Assembly: GCA_964595485.1 (NCBI GenBank) | Contig: CAZQQN010000022.1 | Location: 1 to 46,484 of the forward strand | Length of the DNA: 46,484 bases | DNA from: CAZQQN01 sp964595485 | Lineage (GTDB): Bacteria; Bacteroidota; Bacteroidia; CAILMK01; CAYYUA01 | Reading direction: 5' to 3' | Shown: one piece after another, positions 33,527 to 41,537 of the stretch | How positions within the stretch are numbered: the first letter of the stretch is position 1 | Layout: each line of letters starts with the position of its first letter | Translations under genes and position numbers: made by a program | Notes under the pieces: generated by a model | What the model saw: only the letters and a program-made list of their open reading frames with translations | The model's database searches: none | Told to the model about the DNA's origin: nothing

Positions 33527-35368
33527 ATGAAGGCACTCAAAACACTCAATAAATACTTTCTTAGGTACAAATGGCATTTAATACTGGGTAGCTTTTTTGT
33601 GGTTCTATCCAATATTTTCGGGGTGTTTCCGGCCCAGGTGGTACGCCATGCTTTTGACCTGGTCAAAGAAAACATTTTTCTATACAACCTGACACAGGGC
33701 TTTGCCCTGCAATCCGCCATATATGATTTTTTTGCGCAGATACTGCTCATATTTGCCGGCGTTGTTGTAGGTATGGCTCTTATTAAAGGGTTTTTCATGG
33801 TGATGATGCGGCAAACCATCATTGTTATGTCCCGCCATATCGAATATGACCTGAAAAATGACATTTACGATCATTTTCAGCAGCTGTCTTTAGCATATTT
33901 CCGGCGTAACAATACGGGGGATTTGATGGCAAGGATTACTGAAGATGTGAGTAAAGTTAGGCTTTATTTAGGGCCGGCTGTAATGTATACCATCAATTTG
34001 TCTTCCCTGATAATTCTTGTCGTGAGCATCATGTTGACGGTCAACGTTAAATTAACCCTTTATGTCCTGATCCCTTTACCGATTCTGGCCGGGTCGATTT
34101 ATTACGTGAACTCGATTATTCAAAATAAAAGTTTACAGATTCAGGGTCAGTTATCCCGCCTAACCACTTTTGTTCAGGAGATGTTTTCAGGAATCCGGGT
34201 GATCAAAGCTTTCACTTCTGAAAGTCCTGTTTCAAAGGAATTTGAACAAGAGTGTGAAGATTACCGGCAGAAGTCAATGGGTTTAGTACTTGTCAATTCC
34301 TTGTTCTTTCCCATCATCATTTTGCTGATCGGTTTAAGTACCTTGCTTACCCTCTATGTAGGCGGCCTGGAAGTGATGGCCGGCAACATTACAGCCGGAA
34401 ATATTGCGGAGTTTTTTATTTATGTAAACCTCTTAACATGGCCTGTGGCATCCATTGGCTGGGTAACATCCATCGTACAGCGTGCAGCTGCTTCGCAGGC
34501 ACGTATTAACCACCTATGGAATCAGCCTCCTGATATTGTTTCCGATGAAAACAAGCAAATTACCCTTAAAGGCAATGTTAATTTTAAGAATGTTGCCTTT
34601 ACCTACCCGGATACTGGCATAAAGGCCTTGAAGAATTTTGATCTGCATGTGAAGCAGGGGGAAAAAGTAGGAATCATTGGGAACACAGGCTCCGGTAAAT
34701 CCACCGTTGCCAATATGCTCCTAAGGCTTTATGATCCAACAAGCGGTAGTATTGAATACGAGGGAGTATCGCTAAGCCGCTTAGATCCAGCTCATTTTCG
34801 CAAGCAGATAGGCTATGTTCCCCAGGATGATTTCCTTTTCTCAGATACCATTTCCAATAACCTGTTATTTGGTTACCACACGGATTTTGATTGGAAAAAC
34901 TCAGAAGATAAGGATCGTATTTACAGCTTATTAAGAGAAGTAACCGAGATAACTGAAGTCAAAAAAGATATCCTCCAGTTTCCCAAGGGATTTGAGACTA
35001 AATTGGGTGAAAGGGGTATAACACTATCAGGAGGGCAAAAACAGCGGGTTTCCATAGCAAGGGCATTGATAAGTGATCCGCAGCTCCTGATCCTTGATGA
35101 CTGCTTCTCAGCCATTGATACCCATACCGAAGCTAAGATACTGAACCGGATGGGAGCGTACATGGAAGGTCGAACTGTGTTCATCATCAGTCACCGGGTT
35201 TCCACGGTCAAAAATGCTGATAAGATCATTGTATTGGATCGCGGGGAAGTGGTTGAGCAAGGTGATCATGATAAACTAATGGAAGCCGGGGGCTATTACC
35301 ATGACCTTTACCAAAAACAAATGTTGGAGAAAGCTATCTACGAAGATTCAATGGACAACAATGAATAA
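33527..35368 (+). CDS. ABC exporter (MsbA/MdlB-like half-transporter)
   Basis: 613 residues: six-helix transmembrane domain (about 1-320) fused to an ATPase. Walker A is GNTGSGKST (385-393), the signature LSGGQKQR starts at 500, Walker B is LLILDD (520-525), and the H-loop is IISHR. The residue after Walker B, normally catalytic Glu, is Asp525. This is seen in some heterodimeric or weakly hydrolysing exporters, yet no partner half-transporter gene is adjacent. Substrate unknown; lipid or drug export is typical. It is 2 bases from the DUF5522 gene. Confidence 0.9.
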   Translation: MKALKTLNKYFLRYKWHLILGSFFVVLSNIFGVFPAQVVRHAFDLVKENIFLYNLTQGFALQSAIYDFFAQILLIFAGVVVGMALIKGFFMVMMRQTIIVMSRHIEYDLKNDIYDHFQQLSLAYFRRNNTGDLMARITEDVSKVRLYLGPAVMYTINLSSLIILVVSIMLTVNVKLTLYVLIPLPILAGSIYYVNSIIQNKSLQIQGQLSRLTTFVQEMFSGIRVIKAFTSESPVSKEFEQECEDYRQKSMGLVLVNSLFFPIIILLIGLSTLLTLYVGGLEVMAGNITAGNIAEFFIYVNLLTWPVASIGWVTSIVQRAAASQARINHLWNQPPDIVSDENKQITLKGNVNFKNVAFTYPDTGIKALKNFDLHVKQGEKVGIIGNTGSGKSTVANMLLRLYDPTSGSIEYEGVSLSRLDPAHFRKQIGYVPQDDFLFSDTISNNLLFGYHTDFDWKNSEDKDRIYSLLREVTEITEVKKDILQFPKGFETKLGERGITLSGGQKQRVSIARALISDPQLLILDDCFSAIDTHTEAKILNRMGAYMEGRTVFIISHRVSTVKNADKIIVLDRGEVVEQGDHDKLMEAGGYYHDLYQKQMLEKAIYEDSMDNNE

Positions 35369-35370
35369 TC

Positions 35371-35571
35371 ATGCCGCAAGAAATTAAAGAAGGAGAAGAT
35401 TTCTATTTCAATGATGATGGCTTGATGGTTTTAACCGAAAATTACCATTTAAAAAGGGGTTATTGTTGCGGCTCTGGCTGTAGACACTGTCCATACGGCC
35501 ATGTGAATGTACCGGGTAATAAAAAGACACAAGCCGGAAAAGACAATACCCAAAGCCATAAAAAGGGGTAG
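35371..35571 (+). CDS. DUF5522 family small Cys-rich protein
   Basis: 66 residues with the compact motif YCCGSGCRHCPYGH (residues about 30-43), four Cys and two His that look like a metal or Fe-S site. Matches DUF5522, widespread in Bacteroidota and of unknown function. It starts 2 bases after the ABC exporter stop, so it is translationally coupled. Confidence 0.82.
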   Translation: MPQEIKEGEDFYFNDDGLMVLTENYHLKRGYCCGSGCRHCPYGHVNVPGNKKTQAGKDNTQSHKKG

Positions 35572-35580
35572 GGCATTGAT

Positions 35581-37068
35581 TTATGGCTGATTTATTAAAT
35601 CTGCCAGCGCCTCGAATATTTTCAACAAAGCATAGGTGTCGCTTTCACAATACCTGAGCAGTTGTTCTTTCTGCTCTGCCATTTTGACGTCATCATTTTC
35701 CTCAATTAGTTGCTCATAAATGACCGATGCAATGCCACCGTGCTCAATTCCGGACTGCTGGTCCCCATCCGTGTTAATCAGTGCCTCATAAATTGCTTTT
35801 AAACTGAAATTCCCCTTCATGGCTGGATGGTAATAGTGCAGGTTCTTAAAAGGGTGTCTTAAGTCTATCATTCGCTCAAGCCGGTCATTAACTTCTTCTT
35901 CACAAGCGGGATAAAGCGCTTTTAGCTTATTCAGGATCCGCCTTTCTAATTGATCCTCAAATACAATGATCGAACCTGTTCCCTCTGTATCAGCCAAGAA
36001 TTGTGTAAGGAATGTATATCTGGGGTCATTACCGGGTTCAGCAAGGAATTCATAGTGTTCAGCTTGCTTGCTATCGGTTTCTTTGAAATGCAGGGAGTAT
36101 TGAAACGGAATCTTTTCATAGGGTTTGGTGCCATCAAATATTGGGATGGCTGGCATAATAACCTCAAAATCAATGAAAAATAAGGGGTAGCTCAGCCGCG
36201 ATAAAAATTCGATGATTTTTCCTTTTTGGACGTGAGGCTGCTGGGTTTTGTGGCTATTAACCTGGATTTTTACGGTTTCTGAAAAATCTGTATCTGCCGG
36301 GATTTGCTCAATGGTTTCATAGCCATTTTTATACAGTTCAAACTTGGTTTCTTTTTCCAGGAAGCCTAATTCAAACACGGAGTGGTTGGGTACATGACGC
36401 CAGCAATAACCAATAAAATCGCAAGGATAGGGGTTGGTACAATGTTCACCAATGGGTATTTTGGGAACGGTCGGTTTTGCTAAAACGGAACGGGCATGAT
36501 CGATTTGTTCAGCTATGAAATCCTGTTTTTTTAAGACCTCATTGATGATGGATTTTTCCTGGAATAATCCTTCAGGGTCTATGGGGCCTTGTTTACGGTA
36601 ACGCTTATCAATGTGCAGGATTAAAAAATCTGATAAGGGAATTCCGGCTTTTTGCAATACATAGCACTGCAAGGCTGCATCCCTTACGTGATTATGGGTC
36701 ACTTTTGTTGAACTTTTTACCTCATAGGCAACCCAGTGGTCTCCTTTTCTATGAAGGATATCCACCATTACCAGCACCCCTTCTTCCTGGAAAGTAGCTT
36801 CAAAAAGACTGGAAAAGCCTTTTTTTATCAGGTTCTGGGTTTTATTAAACGCCTGGGTGTAGTTGAATTTATTATCCGCACGGGCATCTACGCCTCCATC
36901 AAAAAGCTGCCAGGCCAAGCTTCCTACTTCATGACCGCGATTGAACAAAGCTTGTTGGTTAGCGCTTATCGGGTCTCTTAATTGCTTGTAATGGTTGTAC
37001 AAATAAAGGGATTTGCTACACTGCAAACCCCGCATAAAAGTGGATTTACTTAACGAATGCTTCTGCAT
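35581..37068 (-). CDS. DUF2779 protein: Cas4-like Fe-S nuclease domain with RNase H-like region
   Basis: 495 residues. The N-terminal half resembles Cas4/RecB-type nucleases: Cys17, a PD-(D/E)xK-like core (VMVDILHRKGDHWVAYEVKS) and a C-terminal cluster Cys210, Cys216, Cys222 in CTNPYPCDFIGYC, so a 1+3 Cys Fe-S site. The DUF2779 half follows, with YPLFFIDFEV and a C-terminal RYCESDTYALLKIFE that look like DEDD-type exonuclease motifs. No cas genes are nearby. Probably a DNA- or RNA-processing enzyme; substrate unknown. Confidence 0.82.
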   Translation of the reverse strand: MQKHSLSKSTFMRGLQCSKSLYLYNHYKQLRDPISANQQALFNRGHEVGSLAWQLFDGGVDARADNKFNYTQAFNKTQNLIKKGFSSLFEATFQEEGVLVMVDILHRKGDHWVAYEVKSSTKVTHNHVRDAALQCYVLQKAGIPLSDFLILHIDKRYRKQGPIDPEGLFQEKSIINEVLKKQDFIAEQIDHARSVLAKPTVPKIPIGEHCTNPYPCDFIGYCWRHVPNHSVFELGFLEKETKFELYKNGYETIEQIPADTDFSETVKIQVNSHKTQQPHVQKGKIIEFLSRLSYPLFFIDFEVIMPAIPIFDGTKPYEKIPFQYSLHFKETDSKQAEHYEFLAEPGNDPRYTFLTQFLADTEGTGSIIVFEDQLERRILNKLKALYPACEEEVNDRLERMIDLRHPFKNLHYYHPAMKGNFSLKAIYEALINTDGDQQSGIEHGGIASVIYEQLIEENDDVKMAEQKEQLLRYCESDTYALLKIFEALADLINQP

Positions 37069-37097
37069 GGAAAAACATCATTTCCTTCCGGGTTTGG

Positions 37098-37439
37098 TTA
37101 CTCGCGCTTGGTAGGAATGGCACCGTAGACCTGGTAACCACCAACTTCTTCCACGTTCACATTCAGTGAGTGCTCAGCTGGCTTAATGGGCAAGCCTTCA
37201 CGCGAGGAGTTACCAGCTACCCTTACAATGTTGACGTCCATTATCTCATCTGATAAATCTTTTTTAACCCTGACATCAATTGTTCCATCTTCATTAACCG
37301 GCAGGTTAACATATTGTTTGCCAGGTTCCTCAGAATTAGCCCGGGCTTCCTGAACAATGCCAAGGTTTTGGATTACAAGTGTAACCAAGCTGACAGCAAT
37401 GACTGTCAGAACAACTTTTGTATAAGCATCAGTCTTCAT
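37098..37439 (-). CDS. Small membrane-anchored protein of unknown function
   Basis: 113 residues with one N-terminal helix (TKVVLTVIAVSLVTLVIQNL) and an exterior part of short beta-strand-like stretches (YVNLPVNEDGTIDVRVKK, EIMDVNIVRVAG, HSLNVNVEEVGGYQV). No named family recognised. Probably its own transcript, or upstream of the DUF2779 gene with a 29-base gap. Confidence 0.65.
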   Translation of the reverse strand: MKTDAYTKVVLTVIAVSLVTLVIQNLGIVQEARANSEEPGKQYVNLPVNEDGTIDVRVKKDLSDEIMDVNIVRVAGNSSREGLPIKPAEHSLNVNVEEVGGYQVYGAIPTKRE

Positions 37440-37836
37440 AGTTTATAGATTTGGGTTTTAAACAAATTAACCGATTTATGAACCGGAAACCAAATGAAAG
37501 TCACTACTTAGCATGGGCCAACATTCCGATTTTTTTCAGGCGCAAAATGGGTGTTAGGGCCTCCAGCTAAGTTTTTTACAAGTCTTTTCCGGTTACGTAC
37601 AATGATCTATTCAAAATGGATCACGATTGAAAGAAAAATGCAAAGGCAAGGCTGTGAATTATTAATGGAAGGGGCTTCGGCTATTGGGTAAATAATTACT
37701 TGATAAGAGTCAATTTTTCCAAAATGCTTGTCACATTAGCCCATCCTTCTTAGATTAGCAACCCGTGGTTAAAATGTTATGAACCTACGAGGTATTGAAT
37801 GGTTTAAAAAGATCAAAAGGAAAATGGTAATGCCCT
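37440..37836. other. Divergent intergenic region, nothing identified
   Basis: 397 bases between the small membrane protein gene (minus) and egtB (plus). I see no ORF, RNA gene, riboswitch or convincing promoter in it. Confidence 0.5.
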
Positions 37837-39117
37837 ATGAAACCGGATCAACTAAAAGCATATTTTAAACAGACCCGTTCCCAGACCGAAAACTTGTGTA
37901 GCCCCCTTGAAAAAGAAGACTATGTGCCGCAGCCTATTCTTGACGTGAGCCCGCCTAAATGGCATTTAGCCCATACAAGCTGGTTTTTTGAAGCTTTTAT
38001 CCTTCGGGAATATGTACCGGGTTATAAGGATTTTCACCCACAATATAATTTCCTTTTCAATTCTTATTACCAAAATGTGGGTGATCAATGGGACCGCCAA
38101 CAAAGGGGCTTTTTGTCGCGACCAACGGTAGATGATATTTACGAGTACCGGGAGGCAATCAATGAGCGAATGGAGGATGCTTTTGATCAGGTAAGCAATG
38201 ATCAATGGGAAGCCTTTAAAGACCTTGTCATTTTAGGCTGTAATCATGAGCAGCAACACCAGGAACTCCTGGCTACTGATATTAAATACATCCTTTCCAT
38301 GAGCCCGGTTTTTTCGGGGTACACTACCAATAATCCGTTTAATAAAGGATTTCAAAATCCGGATTATAAAACCCAAAACTTTATTAATGTTGAAGGCGGA
38401 CTTCATGATATAGGCTACAACGGGGATGGCTTTCACATGGATAATGAAACCCCTGTTCATAAATTTTACCTCAATGACTTCAAAATTCAGGACAGGCAGG
38501 TTACCAATGCTGAATTCCTGGAATTTATTGAAGACGGGGGGTACGAGGATTTTAACTACTGGCTGGATGATGGCTGGTCAGACCTTGAAAATGGTAGCTG
38601 GAATGGTCCCCTTTACTGGCGGAAATTTGATGGTCAATGGCATGAACTGACTTTAGCAGGCTGGCAACCCCTTAAGCCGGATATGCCGGTTACCCATGTT
38701 AATTTTTACGAGGCAGAGGCATTTGCTTCCTGGAAAGGAAAGCGACTACCTACTGAATTTGAATGGGAAGTTGCTGCTAAGCAAACGTCCCCTGATCTGT
38801 CGGTCGGAAATTATGTGGATAATGGTTACTTCCATCCGATCCCTGCCAACCCGAACGAAAATAGCGAAAACATACTGAGACAGATCTACGGCGATAACTG
38901 GGAGTGGACTTACAGCAGTTACCTGCCCTATCCTGGATTTAGGCCAGCTGCCGGTGCGCTGGGTGAGTACAACGGCAAGTTTATGATCAACCAAATGGTA
39001 TTAAGGGGAGGCTCATGTGCTACCCCTAAAAATCATTTCCGGATATCTTACCGCAACTTTTTTCCGCCCGGTACGCAATTCCAGTTTTCCGGAATAAGGT
39101 TAGCAGCGGATAGGTAA
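37837..39117 (+). CDS. egtB: Ergothioneine biosynthesis sulfoxide synthase EgtB
   Basis: 426 residues. The N-terminal DinB-like domain supplies the iron ligands His46 (LAHTSWFFE) and the HxxxHxE motif His137/His141 (HEQQHQE). The C-terminal FGE-sulfatase domain (about 185-426) ends with RGGSCATPKNHFRISYRNFF and FSGIRLA. EgtB joins a cysteine-derived thiol to hercynine with O2. The next gene, 67 bases on, is egtD, which makes hercynine, so this is the core of an ergothioneine operon. No egtA or egtE is adjacent, which could mean a cysteine-using EgtB or genes elsewhere. Confidence 0.92.
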   Translation: MKPDQLKAYFKQTRSQTENLCSPLEKEDYVPQPILDVSPPKWHLAHTSWFFEAFILREYVPGYKDFHPQYNFLFNSYYQNVGDQWDRQQRGFLSRPTVDDIYEYREAINERMEDAFDQVSNDQWEAFKDLVILGCNHEQQHQELLATDIKYILSMSPVFSGYTTNNPFNKGFQNPDYKTQNFINVEGGLHDIGYNGDGFHMDNETPVHKFYLNDFKIQDRQVTNAEFLEFIEDGGYEDFNYWLDDGWSDLENGSWNGPLYWRKFDGQWHELTLAGWQPLKPDMPVTHVNFYEAEAFASWKGKRLPTEFEWEVAAKQTSPDLSVGNYVDNGYFHPIPANPNENSENILRQIYGDNWEWTYSSYLPYPGFRPAAGALGEYNGKFMINQMVLRGGSCATPKNHFRISYRNFFPPGTQFQFSGIRLAADR

Positions 39118-39184
39118 ACCCTAAGGCTTAAGCATTGTTAATAGGGATGTCAATGAACAAATTAATCGCTAAAAACCCTGACTG

Positions 39185-40153
39185 ATGGAAACCTCAGATC
39201 CCTCTCCCGCCCTGGTTCAAGCTGATTTTGCCAAGGATGTTGCCAACGGCCTGTCTAAACAGCCCAAAGAATTGTTAACCAAGCACATTTACGATGATGA
39301 AGGTAGCAGGCTTTTCGAGCAGATTATGCAACAGGATGAATATTATCCAACCCGTTGCGAAAAAGCGATTTTGAAAAATCACAAGGATGATCTGGCTTAT
39401 TACCTTGGGAATGGTCAAGCCAATGTGGTTGAGTTAGGCGCCGGCAACGGAGAAAAAACTTACATACTACTTCAGCATTTTCTTGAAAATAGCAAATCCT
39501 TCAGCTTTAGGCCTTTGGATATTTCTGAACTCGCTATCAACAGGCTTAAAGCCATTTTTAGCGAGTGTTTGCCTCAATTAGACTATCAGGGTTTGGTGGC
39601 TGATTATTTTGATGGCCTGGCTTACCTGAATAAACAATCTCATGTTAGGAACTTCCTTTTATTCTTAGGGGGCAATATTGGTAATTTCTTGCCTGCTGAC
39701 CGGGATCATTTCCTGAAGCAACTCAAAAGCAGTTTAAAACCCGGTGACATGGTCCTGATGGGGTTTGATCTCAAGAAGATGCCGTATATCCTCAACAGGG
39801 CGTATAATGACAAAGCTGGTGTTACGGAAGCTTTTAATTTCAACTTGTTAAAACGAATCAACCGGGAATTGGATGGTGATTTCGATAGTAATAATTTTCG
39901 GTTCAATGCCTCTTACAATGTTTTCGAAGGGGCTGTGGAGAGCTCACTAATAGCTAAGCATGCCCACTCAGTGAGAATCGGTGCATTGGATCAAACGGTT
40001 ACTTTTGATGATTGGGAGCCGATTCATACCGAGAGCTCTTATAAATTTTCCCTTCGACAAATCCGCCAGTTAGGAGATAAGCACGGATTCAATGAAAAGG
40101 CCCTTTTCACTGATCCTGATCAGTTTTACGTCAATGTGCTCTGGGAAGCTTAA
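39185..40153 (+). CDS. egtD: L-histidine N-alpha-methyltransferase EgtD
   Basis: 322 residues, SAM-dependent. Family motifs are YDDEGSRLFEQIMQQDEYY near the N-terminus, VELGAGNGEKT for SAM binding, FLLFLGGNIGNF and VLMGFDLKK. Trimethylates histidine to hercynine, the substrate of EgtB encoded just upstream. Transcribed with egtB. Confidence 0.93.
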   Translation: METSDPSPALVQADFAKDVANGLSKQPKELLTKHIYDDEGSRLFEQIMQQDEYYPTRCEKAILKNHKDDLAYYLGNGQANVVELGAGNGEKTYILLQHFLENSKSFSFRPLDISELAINRLKAIFSECLPQLDYQGLVADYFDGLAYLNKQSHVRNFLLFLGGNIGNFLPADRDHFLKQLKSSLKPGDMVLMGFDLKKMPYILNRAYNDKAGVTEAFNFNLLKRINRELDGDFDSNNFRFNASYNVFEGAVESSLIAKHAHSVRIGALDQTVTFDDWEPIHTESSYKFSLRQIRQLGDKHGFNEKALFTDPDQFYVNVLWEA

Positions 40154-40325
40154 CCATTTACCTTTTCTTTCGAATAATTACAGTGCCTTTTTAAACCATT
40201 CCGGCTGATGGCAGTCTTATTGATTACCGGTTAGCTCTAATGAAAAAGGGTTCTTCTTTTAGAATTGGATTTTTAGCCATATCCCATTAAGTTTGATTAT
40301 TGGAGAAGCAAACGGTTTCAGCTTT

Positions 40326-41537
40326 ATGCATTGTAATAAATATGCGCTTTTTGTCCTGATCGTAGCCATTCTTCAGGGTTGTAAACCGGTCAACAATAGC
40401 CAGGAACAAGTAACAGGCGTAGAAACCCCTTTCTACAGCACCAGCACATTTGCCATTGATTTACTTGATACAAGCGGACAATTCACAAACCAAAAGGCCA
40501 GTAGGTTTTACCCCATCCATTTATCACTTCTCAAAGGATTGCTTGACGGGAAGCTTACCGGATACCGAAGCAATGAACTGGCCAAAGCTTACGAGCTGGA
40601 TAAAATTAAAAGCCGGGCCCGGTTAAGGGGTTACGAAACGCCGGATGGTACTTTGAGCAATGAAAACTTCAGGCAGAACTTCATCGATAACATTGATAAG
40701 AAGCGATTTCTGGAATACCATGTAACCGTGAAATGGGAATGGTCTATTAAGGAGAATCGCTTTGATTTAACCCTACACAGCCTGGAGCCTATCTACGAAC
40801 CTTCAGCAGGAGGGATATCGGCCGGTAAGCAACCCCTTTGCGTTATACCCTACAAAGATGTTATTAGCCATTTAAGCCGCTCCCACCAAAAAAAGCTTTT
40901 TAACCATGCCCGGCATCGAATTTTCAAATTGGTATCGCATTCGCAAAAACTTAACCGGGTTTTGACACCAGATAAGCATGGTAAAACTTCCGGGGATTCG
41001 CTTATTCAGCGAAGCTTAACTTTCAATAACAAGTTTGATTCCCTGCATCAGCATAACAAAGAGCGCTATTTTCAGCAAATTCACTTGGCCATTTATGAGC
41101 ATGCTGTGGACGGAAAAATAAACGGTTATCCTTCTGATAGCCTTCAACGGTCAATGTCTGATTCCGCTGTCAAAAAACAGGGAGCCACGCAGCAAGTTAT
41201 TCAATACAGGCCTGATCCATCGAAGCAGGATTATAAGCGGGATACACTACTTTACGATCACCTAAACCCGGAAGAGATTCAACGATACCGGCTTATTGAA
41301 AAGTGGCAGAACAAAGGCCGGAAAGGCTTCAGCATTGAACCAACTGCTTTGGCTATGGCCTACCGGGAAAAAAGGGGAAATGTGTTACTTCCGCCAAGGC
41401 CATTGTTTTGGATGCAAAGCGACCGTGTTATTGAAGTTCTTACTGCTGATAAAGCCAATTGGCTTAAAAAGTACTTATTCCTTAGGCTTCAGCAAAGGTT
41501 GGCAACGCAGGGCTATGATTTTAGTCTTCCAGAATGA
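40326..41537 (+). CDS. Lipoprotein with two GldN-like modules
   Basis: 403 residues from the ATG at 40326, which gives a lipoprotein signal ending LQGC (Cys19); an upstream TTG at 40293 adds no signal. Two internally similar units (residues about 61-185 and 248-390) each begin IHL...(L/A)xDGK(L/I)xGY, then carry a KW(E/Q) strand and end in a hydrophobic PLxxxxxxxVI strand. This order matches GldN, the periplasmic T9SS/gliding ring protein (short Gly-Tyr turn, KEDW strand, PLFWI strand), but GldN has one unit. No other gld gene is nearby. The 3' end overlaps the convergent aminopeptidase gene by 17 bases. Confidence 0.6.
   Translation: MHCNKYALFVLIVAILQGCKPVNNSQEQVTGVETPFYSTSTFAIDLLDTSGQFTNQKASRFYPIHLSLLKGLLDGKLTGYRSNELAKAYELDKIKSRARLRGYETPDGTLSNENFRQNFIDNIDKKRFLEYHVTVKWEWSIKENRFDLTLHSLEPIYEPSAGGISAGKQPLCVIPYKDVISHLSRSHQKKLFNHARHRIFKLVSHSQKLNRVLTPDKHGKTSGDSLIQRSLTFNNKFDSLHQHNKERYFQQIHLAIYEHAVDGKINGYPSDSLQRSMSDSAVKKQGATQQVIQYRPDPSKQDYKRDTLLYDHLNPEEIQRYRLIEKWQNKGRKGFSIEPTALAMAYREKRGNVLLPPRPLFWMQSDRVIEVLTADKANWLKKYLFLRLQQRLATQGYDFSLPE

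Noticed and set aside
37440..37836. Riboswitch upstream of egtB
   Set aside because: No known riboswitch core or terminator-like hairpin was recognised in this intergenic region.
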